A DNA stretch of 46,948 nt, from positions 1 to 46,948 of the forward strand of contig NZ_MTAW01000100.1 of NCBI RefSeq assembly GCF_002154725.1. The letters run 5' to 3'. The stretch's first letter is position 1; each line of letters opens with the position of its first letter. Made by a program: the position numbers and the translations under genes. Shown in pieces: positions 9,012 through 16,596 of the stretch. A model generated the notes under the pieces. The model saw only the letters and a program-made list of their open reading frames with translations, made no database searches and was not told where the DNA came from. The DNA is from Nostoc sp. 106C (lineage in GTDB: Bacteria > Cyanobacteriota > Cyanobacteriia > Cyanobacteriales > Nostocaceae).

Positions 9012-11213
9012 TTATCTATGAGTTTTATAGTAATGTTGGTAACCTCTGTACTTAGTTTTATCTCCATTAGCAACGATACCTAAGAGATTAACTGGAGAAA
9101 TTTTTAGACTATCCTGAGCTTGCATTAGCCCCGATTTATCTGTTTTATCTAACCTCACCACAAGCACAACACCATCAGTGTAAGGTGCTAGCATTCTGGC
9201 ATCAACTAATCCAACTATCGGGGGAACATCATAAATTACTAAATCAAAGGTTCTATGAAAATACCCCATCAGTTGCTTCATCTTTTCTGATGAGAGTAGC
9301 CTTGCAGGATCGGGTGGTATTGGCCCAGAAGTAATTACAGATAAGTTGTTCATCTCAGGCATTTGCCTAATCACCTGCCCTGCTGGTATGTTTGTCGAGA
9401 TTAAACTACTTAATCCCCAGAGGTTATTTAAATCAGATAGGTGATGAACTTGGGGTCGGCGTAAATCAGCATCTACAATTAGTACTCGTTTGCCCATTGC
9501 TGCTGCTATTTGAGCTAGTTGGAATGAAACAGTGGACTTACCATCTCCTGGTAGTGCTGAGGTAATAATTAAGGAGCGAATGGGGTGATCGGAATTAAGC
9601 AGTTGAATATTTGAATATAGTACCTGTAAAGATTCCCAAAATTTGCCTTGACCGTAGTAGCGAGCGCTTCCCGTGTCCTTATGTAAAATTTTAGGTATTT
9701 CAAAAAGTTTGTCAGTAAACTTAAATGACTTTCTTTTGATTAAAGCTTTTGATTCTAGATGGTGATATTGACTATTTTGGACTTTTTTATCAAAAGGTAA
9801 AATCCCTAATACTGGTAATTTGATTTTTTCCTTTAAGCTCTCGACAGTATGGTAGGTATTGTCGGCTTTTTCTAAGAGTAAACTGATGCCAACACCTAAA
9901 AGCAAACTTGCGACAAATCCTAATGTCAAACTACGCGGTACATTAGGAAATATAGGTAATTCAGGTTGAGAAGGTCCTTGGATTAATTCCCAAGGTAGTT
10001 CTGTTTGAGCCGCCTGAATTTGCAGGGTTTCGCGAGTAGTTAAAAAGCGATTTAAACTCTCAGTTGCATTTTGTAAATCTCTTTGGAGCTCGGTATATCT
10101 TCTTGCGAGAACTGGTAATAGCTTAGCTTTTTGTTGGGATTGCTGTTCTACTTTAGCGAGCTCTTGGCTTTGTGCTTCTAAAAACTGAATTTGAGTTGTG
10201 ATCTCAGCAAATTTTACTCCCAAAATACGCTGTGCCTCTTCTTGTAGCAAATTCAACAGGTTTTGTCTTTTCTCCTGTAAAGTTTGCATAACTGGGTTAT
10301 CTGATTTAAACCGAGTTTTTTCTACAGAAATTTGAATGTCTAATTGGCGTAGCTGAACAATTAATTGTTGATAAACAGCCGCATTATTGAGTATAGCTGT
10401 TTCTCCTTGTTCTCCTCTTAGGCTTGCAAAATTAGCGTGAGCTAAAACTAATTGTTGATCAATAGCTATTCTTTGAGCAGACAATGCTTGGAGTTGAGAT
10501 TGAATTTGTTCTACCTGAGCTTCTGGGTTAATAAATTCATATTTCTGACGAAAAATTTGTAACTCTTTTTGTAACTGCTCTACTCTACTTTTGATTGGTG
10601 GCAGTTGTTTTTCGACAAACTGTAAACCTTGTCGTAATTTTGTTTGCCGCTTTTCTAAACTGTAATTCAAATAATATTTGGCAACTAAATCTAGTACTAA
10701 TTTAACCTGTCTCCGATCATTACTTTTATAACTTATTTCTATAATTTTACTTGTACCTAAACGACGAATTGCCAAAGATTCGCTAAGAGTGTAATATCTA
10801 AATTCTGGATAGTTAATTTGCAGTTCCTTTATCAGTCCCGCCATTAGTTCGGGACTTGTGAGTACCTGTATTTGGCTGTCATAATCTAGACCTGGTTGAG
10901 TTACATTTAAATTTGAGTCTGGAGTAAGTCTCGCTAAGTTGTTGTTATCGTTAGTGACAGGTTCTACTAATAACCTAAAATTACTTTGATAAATAGGTTT
11001 CTGATTAATACTTGAGTAAGTAACACCGCCCATCACAACAGTTGTAACTCCTGCAATGACGAACGCTCGTCTTTTTAAAATACTTAGAAATTGCTGTAAA
11101 TTCCAATCATTATTTTCGCTAGCAAACCATGAAAAGCTTTGAGCAGGAAGTGCTTGATACTGGGCACTGCCATTCCGTTCATAGCTTGAGCTTTTAGTGA
11201 AATGATTCTCCAT
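9012..11213 (-). CDS. wzc: Polysaccharide chain-length regulator and tyrosine autokinase (Wzc/BY-kinase type)
   Basis: Inner-membrane co-polymerase that sets polysaccharide chain length and autophosphorylates on tyrosines (733 aa). Wzz-type N-terminal region with a first membrane span about 51-67, a long periplasmic coiled coil about 190-400, and a second span about 428-447 preceded by the Pro-rich stretch typical of Wzz proteins. The cytoplasmic kinase has Walker A PGDGKST (555-561), Walker A' VLIVDADLRRP (577-587) and Walker B LVIYDVPP (658-665). The C-terminal tail is tyrosine-rich (Y722, Y725, Y728, Y729), the cluster that is trans-phosphorylated in this family. It is transcribed away from the glycosyltransferase array across a long spacer and marks the left border of the glycan locus. 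No Wza channel or Wzb phosphatase is adjacent. Confidence 0.9.
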   Translation of the reverse strand: MENHFTKSSSYERNGSAQYQALPAQSFSWFASENNDWNLQQFLSILKRRAFVIAGVTTVVMGGVTYSSINQKPIYQSNFRLLVEPVTNDNNNLARLTPDSNLNVTQPGLDYDSQIQVLTSPELMAGLIKELQINYPEFRYYTLSESLAIRRLGTSKIIEISYKSNDRRQVKLVLDLVAKYYLNYSLEKRQTKLRQGLQFVEKQLPPIKSRVEQLQKELQIFRQKYEFINPEAQVEQIQSQLQALSAQRIAIDQQLVLAHANFASLRGEQGETAILNNAAVYQQLIVQLRQLDIQISVEKTRFKSDNPVMQTLQEKRQNLLNLLQEEAQRILGVKFAEITTQIQFLEAQSQELAKVEQQSQQKAKLLPVLARRYTELQRDLQNATESLNRFLTTRETLQIQAAQTELPWELIQGPSQPELPIFPNVPRSLTLGFVASLLLGVGISLLLEKADNTYHTVESLKEKIKLPVLGILPFDKKVQNSQYHHLESKALIKRKSFKFTDKLFEIPKILHKDTGSARYYGQGKFWESLQVLYSNIQLLNSDHPIRSLIITSALPGDGKSTVSFQLAQIAAAMGKRVLIVDADLRRPQVHHLSDLNNLWGLSSLISTNIPAGQVIRQMPEMNNLSVITSGPIPPDPARLLSSEKMKQLMGYFHRTFDLVIYDVPPIVGLVDARMLAPYTDGVVLVVRLDKTDKSGLMQAQDSLKISPVNLLGIVANGDKTKYRGYQHYYKTHR

Positions 11214-11247
11214 AATTAATTGGTATTAAGTAATAAGCTTAGATAGG

Positions 11248-11261
11248 GTTGTGATCATAAC
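11248..11261. promoter_or_regulatory. Candidate operator palindrome upstream of the tyrosine kinase
   Basis: GTTGTGATCATAAC differs from its own reverse complement at only one symmetric pair. It lies 35 bases upstream of the kinase ATG, where a transcription factor dimer could act. No regulator family can be assigned from the motif. Confidence 0.3.
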
Positions 11262-12614
11262 TTTTAGCAAGTTACGATCCGCTATTGTCATTCTATTTAA
11301 GTTGTGGAATCAGAAAAGTCAATACTCTAGTTAGGTAAATGCAGTATTTTTAATTTTTAAGTGTGAATTTAGTGGTTCCTCTCCAGCAATTCCTAAAAAA
11401 TTAAGAATTAATTTATTGATATAGCTGTTCTAGACTACCATCGACAACTAGTCAATGTTTTGGAGGATAGGACATAAATCAGTATTTATACTCTGTTCTA
11501 TGTCAATCTTCATTAGCTAGTTGCAATAAAACACGGTTGAGATTGATCGGGGTGATCTTGGTTAACTTAGTCAAATGCTTTGACAAATTTATTGTGCACT
11601 TTACGTAGTACCATGAACTCTATTATACTGACGCAAGTATATTCTGGCTTTTTTCAGCTAGCCTGAGTATGGTTAAAGAATTAAAGTATAAATTATGTTA
11701 CGTTGCTAATCAGTTTGTTTTAGTTGAATGTATTTTTTGTCACTAGTCAAGGTCATTATTTATTTTCTGTCCTCTTTTTAGGTGATCTAATTGCGACGCT
11801 CAAAAACTCGTTACCTCTACTGCTACTTCAGATCGCAGCCTCATAAGTCAGTCGAACCTTAGGGTATTCTGAGATAAAAGCTCAAGACAGACTGCTTTCC
11901 CTTCCTCCTGCTTTTTCAAGTTAGAGAAAGCTTAAGTCCTGTGGCCAAGCCTCACAATTGTCTAAATTTAATGCGATTTATTCTGGGTTAAGAATTAGTC
12001 TGTTCTAGTAATGTTGCATTGCTGGGTTGGTTTTTATTGATATGGTAGATACCCTACTGCATTTTCACCAATTATGATATTACGTGAATATTAAGTTTTG
12101 TATATAGCGATTTCTAGCTTGATACTGAGGTAAACATCATTGTGATAACGTGCTAGCTTCTAAAAGCTAAGAATGAGAAAGTCCTCATCAGATCTTAGCC
12201 AATGCTAATTGATGGGTTTAAAAACTATTTGCAATTTCTAGTTTGAGTTTTCTAGCTACGCAGCTATCTCAGCCTTATATATATAAATAATGCTTATCTC
12301 TAAAAGAGACTCTTTAAATTAGACTCCGTGAATGCTACAACAGATTAATTTCATAAAAATTTTATATGCTAGCAATTGCTAGTACCCAATGTTTGTCAAG
12401 ATTAAATATTTTTATGTTCACGACTGAAATACTTTATTCTAAATGAGAGCTAGAGACAATCTATTTATTTTTTATTTTAGTACTCCCCAAAATATAAATG
12501 GTATGATAATATGCCAATTTAATTAGGTGTTCTAAAGGCTACTATAGTTACTGCGGCAATTCTCAAAACGCTTATATTGCAAGTAATAGACCATTTGTAA
12601 AGTTCTTCTTAGAG

Positions 12615-12654
12615 AATGATGCTTCTACAAGATGCTTGAAAAACAAGCATCATT
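12615..12654 (+). promoter_or_regulatory. Two mutually exclusive hairpins in the glycan-locus leader region
   Basis: The ten-base arm AATGATGCTT (12615-12624) is perfectly complementary to AAGCATCATT (12645-12654). The inner arms GATGCTTG (12631-12638) and CAAGCATC (12644-12651) form an alternative perfect eight-base stem with an AAAAA loop. Only one can form at a time, as in attenuators. No T-run follows, so the terminator reading is weak. Confidence 0.35.
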
Positions 12655-13039
12655 TATTACACTAGCAAAAAATAATCAAAATCCTTACTCTTGTAAATAT
12701 TGAGGATTTTTTAACATAACGGATGGTAGATTTTGAAGTTCCCACTTAGGTAGATATCAGGATTTTTCTTTTAAAAAAATAATATTATTCAAAGGAAATC
12801 AGCATGACTTGGAATAGTTTTGCTTCCATAACTAGTGGGAATAAAAAGTAGTAGAAATCTACCAGTCTTACAAAAATTTACATATTATTTGCAAAAATAT
12901 CCTGCTTTTTCACTAAATTTCTTAGACATCGATTATAAAGGAACTGAACTGCAAGTATTGAGCAAAGTAGGCAAACTTTTGTCCCGCTCTTTGACAAGTT
13001 TAAATCTAAGTCTAATTTTTTTAAAGGACGATCTAGTCA

Positions 13040-14479
13040 ATGACATTCAGTGAATGGCTGAAAAAATCGTTGCTAACCAAATCTACCAACAAGGTTTCTC
13101 AAAATCAGCAACTGTATCAAACTGATAGAGATTTGTTGTCACATGAAAAAGTTAACTTCGAGAATGGAAGACACCATAATGGAGAGAGTTTTCGCACATT
13201 TGCGTTGTCTCCTCTAGCCCAACGTCAGTCTTTAGGAGTAAATCAAACTTGGTATGAGCAGTCGCTGAACTTATCTGTAATCACTGAGTTTTTTCCCCCA
13301 GACTATGCTGCCACAGGGCAGCTGATTGAAGAACTGGTGAGACAGTTAGGGAAACAAGGAGTAAACATTGAGGTGTTTACAGGTCAACCAGGGTATGCCT
13401 TTGGGACTTCTAGTGCTCCTGCGGTAGAACAAGTAGGTCGAGTCCGCATTCAACGATCGCGCACTGCTCAACTGTGGTCGCGGCGGCTTCGTGGTAAAGC
13501 TATCAATGGTATCTTGTTTACCTTGCGTTCTGTACTGCATCTAGTTAAATGTTGCCGTCGCCACGATGTCTGTTTACTGACTTCAGCACCTCCATTTTTA
13601 CCAATTGTGGGATATTTAGCCCATTTGTTTTTCGGGCTTTCTTATGTGTGTTTAATTTATGACATTTATCCTGATATTGCGATCGCGCTGGGAGTAATCC
13701 CCAAAAATCACTGGCTGGCTGGTTTCTGGCAAGCTGTTAACAGAAAAATTTGGCAAAGGGCTAAAGGAATAGTGGTTTTAAGTCCTGCGATGAAACAGCG
13801 GGTAGTGGCTATCTGTCCAGAGGTAGCAGATAAGGTTTCCGTGATTCATAGTTGGGGAGATCCTGACTTGATCGTGCCCATTGTAAAAAAAGATAACTGG
13901 TTTGCTAAGAAATATGATTTAGTGAAAAAATTTACCGTACTTTATTCCGGTAACATGGGTCGGTGTCATGATATGGACACCATTTTAGAAGCAGCAAAAC
14001 AACTGCAAGATGAGCCAATTCAGTTTGTCTGCATTGGTGGGGGCGCAAAACACGAAGGTGTGATTCAGGAGGTCAATCGATTAGGTTTAAACAATTTTCT
14101 TTTTCTGCCTTATCAAGACAAACAAGTATTACCCTACTCACTGACAGCTTGCGATCTATCGTTGGTGAGTGTAGAAGCTGGCATGGAAAGTTTAGTTGCA
14201 CCTAGCAAGCTTTACCCAGCTTTGGCAACGGGACGTCCAGTGGCAGTAATCTGCTCAGAGTATTCTTACTTAAGACAACTAATTACAGAGGCGCAATGTG
14301 GCGCTAGTTTCGAGAATGGTGACAGTTACGGACTAGCTGAGTTTATTCGCTTACTTAATAGGGATAAACAACTGGCAGAACTCATGGGTCAGGCATCTCG
14401 TAAGTATTTGCAGTCGCATTTTACGCCTGAAATCATAGCTAAACAATATTTAAGAGTCCTGCAACAGGCTATTTCTTAA
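13040..14479 (+). CDS. GT4 glycosyltransferase, WbuB-like
   Basis: GT-B fold sugar transferase (479 aa) that adds one sugar from a nucleotide donor to the growing lipid-linked glycan. Motifs: PPDYAATGQL at 86-95 (N-domain acceptor loop), YDIYPD 207-212, LYSGNMGRCHD 301-311 opening the donor domain, and PSKLYPALATGRPV 388-401 where the nucleotide sugar is bound. These are typical of the WbuB-like branch. About 75 residues precede the first strand, a longer N-terminus than usual; a later start is possible, although AAAGGA stands 11 bases before this ATG. It is the first gene of the rightward array. Donor and acceptor are unknown. Confidence 0.8.
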   Translation: MTFSEWLKKSLLTKSTNKVSQNQQLYQTDRDLLSHEKVNFENGRHHNGESFRTFALSPLAQRQSLGVNQTWYEQSLNLSVITEFFPPDYAATGQLIEELVRQLGKQGVNIEVFTGQPGYAFGTSSAPAVEQVGRVRIQRSRTAQLWSRRLRGKAINGILFTLRSVLHLVKCCRRHDVCLLTSAPPFLPIVGYLAHLFFGLSYVCLIYDIYPDIAIALGVIPKNHWLAGFWQAVNRKIWQRAKGIVVLSPAMKQRVVAICPEVADKVSVIHSWGDPDLIVPIVKKDNWFAKKYDLVKKFTVLYSGNMGRCHDMDTILEAAKQLQDEPIQFVCIGGGAKHEGVIQEVNRLGLNNFLFLPYQDKQVLPYSLTACDLSLVSVEAGMESLVAPSKLYPALATGRPVAVICSEYSYLRQLITEAQCGASFENGDSYGLAEFIRLLNRDKQLAELMGQASRKYLQSHFTPEIIAKQYLRVLQQAIS

Positions 14480-14543
14480 GGCTTTTGAGTGTTAATACGC
14501 ATAATAATCCTCAAAATCGTATTAATTTACCTTCAATTTTGGC

Positions 14544-14572
14544 TTGACAATCGGAAATTGCGGCTATATAAA
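14544..14572 (+). promoter_or_regulatory. Consensus sigma-70-type promoter
   Basis: TTGACA at 14544-14549 and TATAAA at 14567-14572 are separated by 17 bases, the ideal spacing. Transcription would start near 14580, about 270 bases before the next coding start. That is a long leader for the gene at 14852, or the promoter of a small RNA. Confidence 0.55.
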
Positions 14573-14702
14573 CAAAGTGCGTCTACCTTTTTAGGAACGC
14601 TAACCCTTAAAGTTATGCTTTGCAATACAGCAAACGCAGACTCTTAATCAGCAGAATTACGTATATCTGCTGCCAAAGAAGAGATAGTGAAGCATGTTCC
14701 TT

Positions 14703-14730
14703 AAAACTTGCACTAGTTCACAAGTTTTTC
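14703..14730 (+). terminator. Terminator-like hairpin in the leader of the 14852 gene
   Basis: AAAACTTG (14703-14710) pairs perfectly with CAAGTTTT (14721-14728) and the second arm runs into a short T tract. The stem is AT-rich and therefore weak. With the promoter at 14544-14572 it would bound a transcript of roughly 150 bases. Confidence 0.4.
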
Positions 14731-14851
14731 TTCTCAAACTCAATAACTAACTGTTGATTTAGGAGTGGGCTTTGATGGTCTTTATGATCTCAGTCCCTTC
14801 AACGCAACCTTCTTGTGATTTCTTTTATGTCACTTAATACGGAGGGCCGAA

Positions 14852-15277
14852 GTGCAGAGAAGGTGTGACCGAAATCGAAAACGTTCTAAACGACGAGCTA
14901 TATATTGTCTGATTCATGGGTGCTACATGAATAGTATGAGCCAAAAATACGGGTTGTTTGCTGAACGGGCAGGACAGCTACAACAACGAGGAATCAAACG
15001 ACGAGAGGCCTTGATGTTAGTGGCAGCCAAGACGGCTGTTCCTTTAGAAGGTGAATGGTTAGAAGCCTTTTGGTGTGAAGAATGCCAAGAAACCAAGTGG
15101 TATCACATTTGTAAGCGCGACTCTAGTTATGAGTTATCACTAGCACCACCAGAACTTTGGCAACAGGCAACGGGGGTAATGCATCCAAATGGAAACCCTT
15201 CTGTCGGAGAGTTCACTAGCAGACATTCCCGGATGATGAATCACCGAAGCATTCAGGATTTTAAGTTTATGTACTAA
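14852..15277 (+). CDS. Conserved-looking unknown protein with Cys/His pairs
   Basis: A 141-aa protein with a GTG start chosen because GGAGG stands seven bases upstream, the clearest ribosome binding site nearby. The first 20 residues are very basic (RRCDRNRKRSKRRA). A Cys-x2-His-x-Cys set (C19, H22, C24) and a later CEEC pair followed by a W-Y-H-x-C stretch could bind a metal, which suggests a small zinc-ribbon-like or nucleic-acid-associated protein; that is inference only. No signal peptide or membrane span is seen. It sits inside the glycan locus but has its own promoter and leader, so it may be unrelated to glycan synthesis. I do not recognise the family with confidence. Confidence 0.6.
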   Translation: MQRRCDRNRKRSKRRAIYCLIHGCYMNSMSQKYGLFAERAGQLQQRGIKRREALMLVAAKTAVPLEGEWLEAFWCEECQETKWYHICKRDSSYELSLAPPELWQQATGVMHPNGNPSVGEFTSRHSRMMNHRSIQDFKFMY

Positions 15278-15295
15278 TGCAAACACTCAAACATC

Positions 15296-15350
15296 TGTCG
15301 TTTTGAGCGAAGCAGAAGCTTAAAGATAATTCGCTTCGATCAAAATGACA
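15296..15350. repeat. Imperfect palindromic repeat (possible terminator)
   Basis: Arms of the TGTCGTTTTGAGCGAAGC type face GCTTCGATCAAAATGACA across a short AT-rich loop. This looks like a decayed copy of the widespread bacterial palindrome with a TGTCATTCTGAGCGAAGC arm. It lies just past the stop codon of the 14852 gene and could end its transcript. Confidence 0.55.
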
Positions 15351-15383
15351 CCTGAAAATGCAAAATAAACAAAGCTTTATTGG

Positions 15384-15610
15384 AAAAAATAGAGCATTTA
15401 TAAGTTTGAGTCGAACATTTGCAGCTTTGGATCGGTTTTTTATTGTAAAAAATGGAGTATTCATAAGTTTTAGTTGAATCTTTATAGCTTTGGTTTAGTC
15501 TTACTTATGAAAAGTGGAGCATTTATAAGTTTGAGTCGAATCTTTGCAGCTTTGGGTTAATTTTTTTTGTAAAAAATGGTGTGTTTACAAGTTTTGTCGC
15601 ATTTTTTGCA
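15384..15610. repeat. Degenerate tandem repeat, unit about 63 bases, nearly four copies
   Basis: Units begin at 15384, 15447, 15510 and 15571, with lengths 63, 63, 61 and a partial fourth. Each opens with an A-run and a TGGAGCATTTATAAGTTT-like core, then GAGTCGAATCTTTGCAGC, and closes with a T-rich tract. The units differ at many positions, so the array is old. It ends about 160 bases before the start at 15770. Confidence 0.8.
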
Positions 15611-15769
15611 ATAAATATGGAATTTCTTGCAACAAAAAACCATTAAGTTAGGAAATTTACGCAATTCCTCAGAAAATTTGATCGCTCCTGATTCCCAGTT
15701 AACACTAGTCCCGTATTGGTCAAGCATAAGTTAATTTATGTGTAGCCTTTCAAACATGGACATACTGCT

Positions 15770-16132
15770 ATGGGAAGACCAAAGCGTACTTCGGTAACTT
15801 TAGAAAAAGCCCAGCGTCGGATAGCTGGTTTAAAGACAATTGATGGCTCACTAGATTTGGGAAATGGGCTTACGGTCGAAATATTTTCAGAATTAATTGA
15901 AGATACACGTAGAAAATTAGAGGCTCATAATATCGCAGTGTCAGCGGCCGATCAGACAGGTACTCTGGTTTCACAAGCAGAGCGATCGCTTGCTGATTTA
16001 TCAGAACGGATGCTAACTGGGGTAGCTTCTAAATATGGTAAAGGTAGTGATGAATATGAGATGGCTGGGGGTGCACGCAAGCGCACTGGCAAGCGGAATT
16101 CTCGCAAAGTAAATGCATCAACGCTTACATAA
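15770..16132 (+). CDS. Conserved cyanobacterial hypothetical protein
   Basis: A 120-aa soluble basic protein that opens MGRPKRTS and continues as amphipathic helices (TLEKAQRRIAGLKTI, FSELIEDTRRKLEAHN, ERSLADLSERMLTGV). It ends in a Lys/Arg-rich tail (ARKRTGKRNSRK) that would favour nucleic-acid contact. I recall similar proteins in cyanobacteria without an assigned function. There is no signal peptide, membrane segment or enzymatic motif. The upstream tandem array and downstream hairpin isolate it as a single gene within the glycan locus. No good ribosome binding site precedes the ATG. Confidence 0.6.
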   Translation: MGRPKRTSVTLEKAQRRIAGLKTIDGSLDLGNGLTVEIFSELIEDTRRKLEAHNIAVSAADQTGTLVSQAERSLADLSERMLTGVASKYGKGSDEYEMAGGARKRTGKRNSRKVNASTLT

Positions 16133-16191
16133 AGTACGAGTTCAGCATTATATATCTCAACAACTTGCTAACGAATTATTATTAACCCACA

Positions 16192-16219
16192 ATAGGGACA
16201 CAACAATTTGTGTCCCTAT
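16192..16219. terminator. Perfect 12-base hairpin downstream of the 15770 gene
   Basis: ATAGGGACACAA and TTGTGTCCCTAT pair perfectly around a four-base loop. It lies 60 bases past the stop codon and is either a terminator or one of the dispersed palindromes of these genomes. No T-run follows. Confidence 0.45.
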
Positions 16220-16317
16220 CAAATTAAGAGCGATGGGTGTAGATCCAGATAATTTATAATTTTTTAAATTTTGCAATTGCCTTGAGAGAATTACAATAAA
16301 ATACCCAAATGCTTGTA

Positions 16318-16542
16318 GGGGCACAGCATTGCTCATACGTGTCAACTTAACGTGAAACCCTTGTTAAAACGTGATTTTGTATTCACTCACTTACCATTAC
16401 GATCCTCGTCACCCCACCCCAGTTTTGTCTAAAGCCAAAACTTCCCCTCCCCGCAGGCGGGGAGGGGATTAAGGGGTGGGGTAAAACGTATATGGGATAA
16501 GCGTTTGAGCTTAAGTTGACACCAATGAGCAATGCTGTGCCC
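16318..16542. mobile_element. MITE-like non-autonomous element upstream of gmd
   Basis: About 225 bases bounded by imperfect terminal inverted repeats of about 34 bases: the left end begins GGGCACAGCATTGCTCAT, and the reverse complement of the right end reads the same 18 bases and then shares GTGTCAACTTAA. The interior has no reading frame and contains a CCCTCCCCGCAGGCGGGGAGGG palindrome-type core. Part of the right half recurs at 40-115 with three mismatches. The element ends about 55 bases before the gmd start, so gmd transcription must start inside it, read through it, or begin in the short remaining gap. Confidence 0.7.
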
Positions 16543-16596
16543 TTTGTGCTGTAAATGTGGAACCGCCGATCAATTTTGATGAAGTGAGACAAATTG

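Larger units (their letters stand above)
11214..13039. other. 1.8-kb AT-rich divergent spacer between the kinase and the glycan array
   Basis: No reading frame longer than about 70 codons and no recognisable protein remnant was found on either strand. Visible structure: a near-perfect 14-base palindrome at 11248-11261 (GTTGTGATCATAAC), 35 bases before the kinase start; a 14-base palindrome CTAGCAATTGCTAG at 12369-12382; and competing hairpins at 12615-12654. A 15-codon ATG frame at 12803-12850 follows AAAGGA, and a 72-codon GTG frame (12835-13053) overlaps the next gene. I treat both as unproven. The size and base composition suggest a regulatory region feeding both directions. Confidence 0.5.
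14480..14851. other. Spacer holding a consensus promoter and hairpins
   Basis: Contains TTGACA-N17-TATAAA (14544-14572), a hairpin CAGCAGA/TCTGCTG (14649-14672), a terminator-like hairpin (14703-14730), and a GGAGG ribosome binding site just before the GTG at 14852. No gene of its own was seen. Confidence 0.5.
15278..15769. other. Repeat-filled spacer
   Basis: Almost the whole spacer is repetitive: a palindromic unit at 15296-15350, then a degenerate 63-base tandem array at 15384-15610. The remaining bases up to the gene at 15770 are AT-rich and show nothing further. Confidence 0.6.

Noticed and set aside
12835-13053. 72-codon frame starting at GTG overlapping the first glycosyltransferase
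   Set aside because: No ribosome binding site at the GTG, composition like the spacer, no recognisable motif, and overlap with a better gene in another frame.
15267-15464. 65-codon frame on the minus strand
   Set aside because: It runs across the palindrome and the tandem repeat, and its residues reflect the repeat rather than a protein.
15384-15610. CRISPR array
   Set aside because: The units are contiguous, degenerate and about 63 bases with no constant-repeat/variable-spacer pattern, and no cas gene is near.
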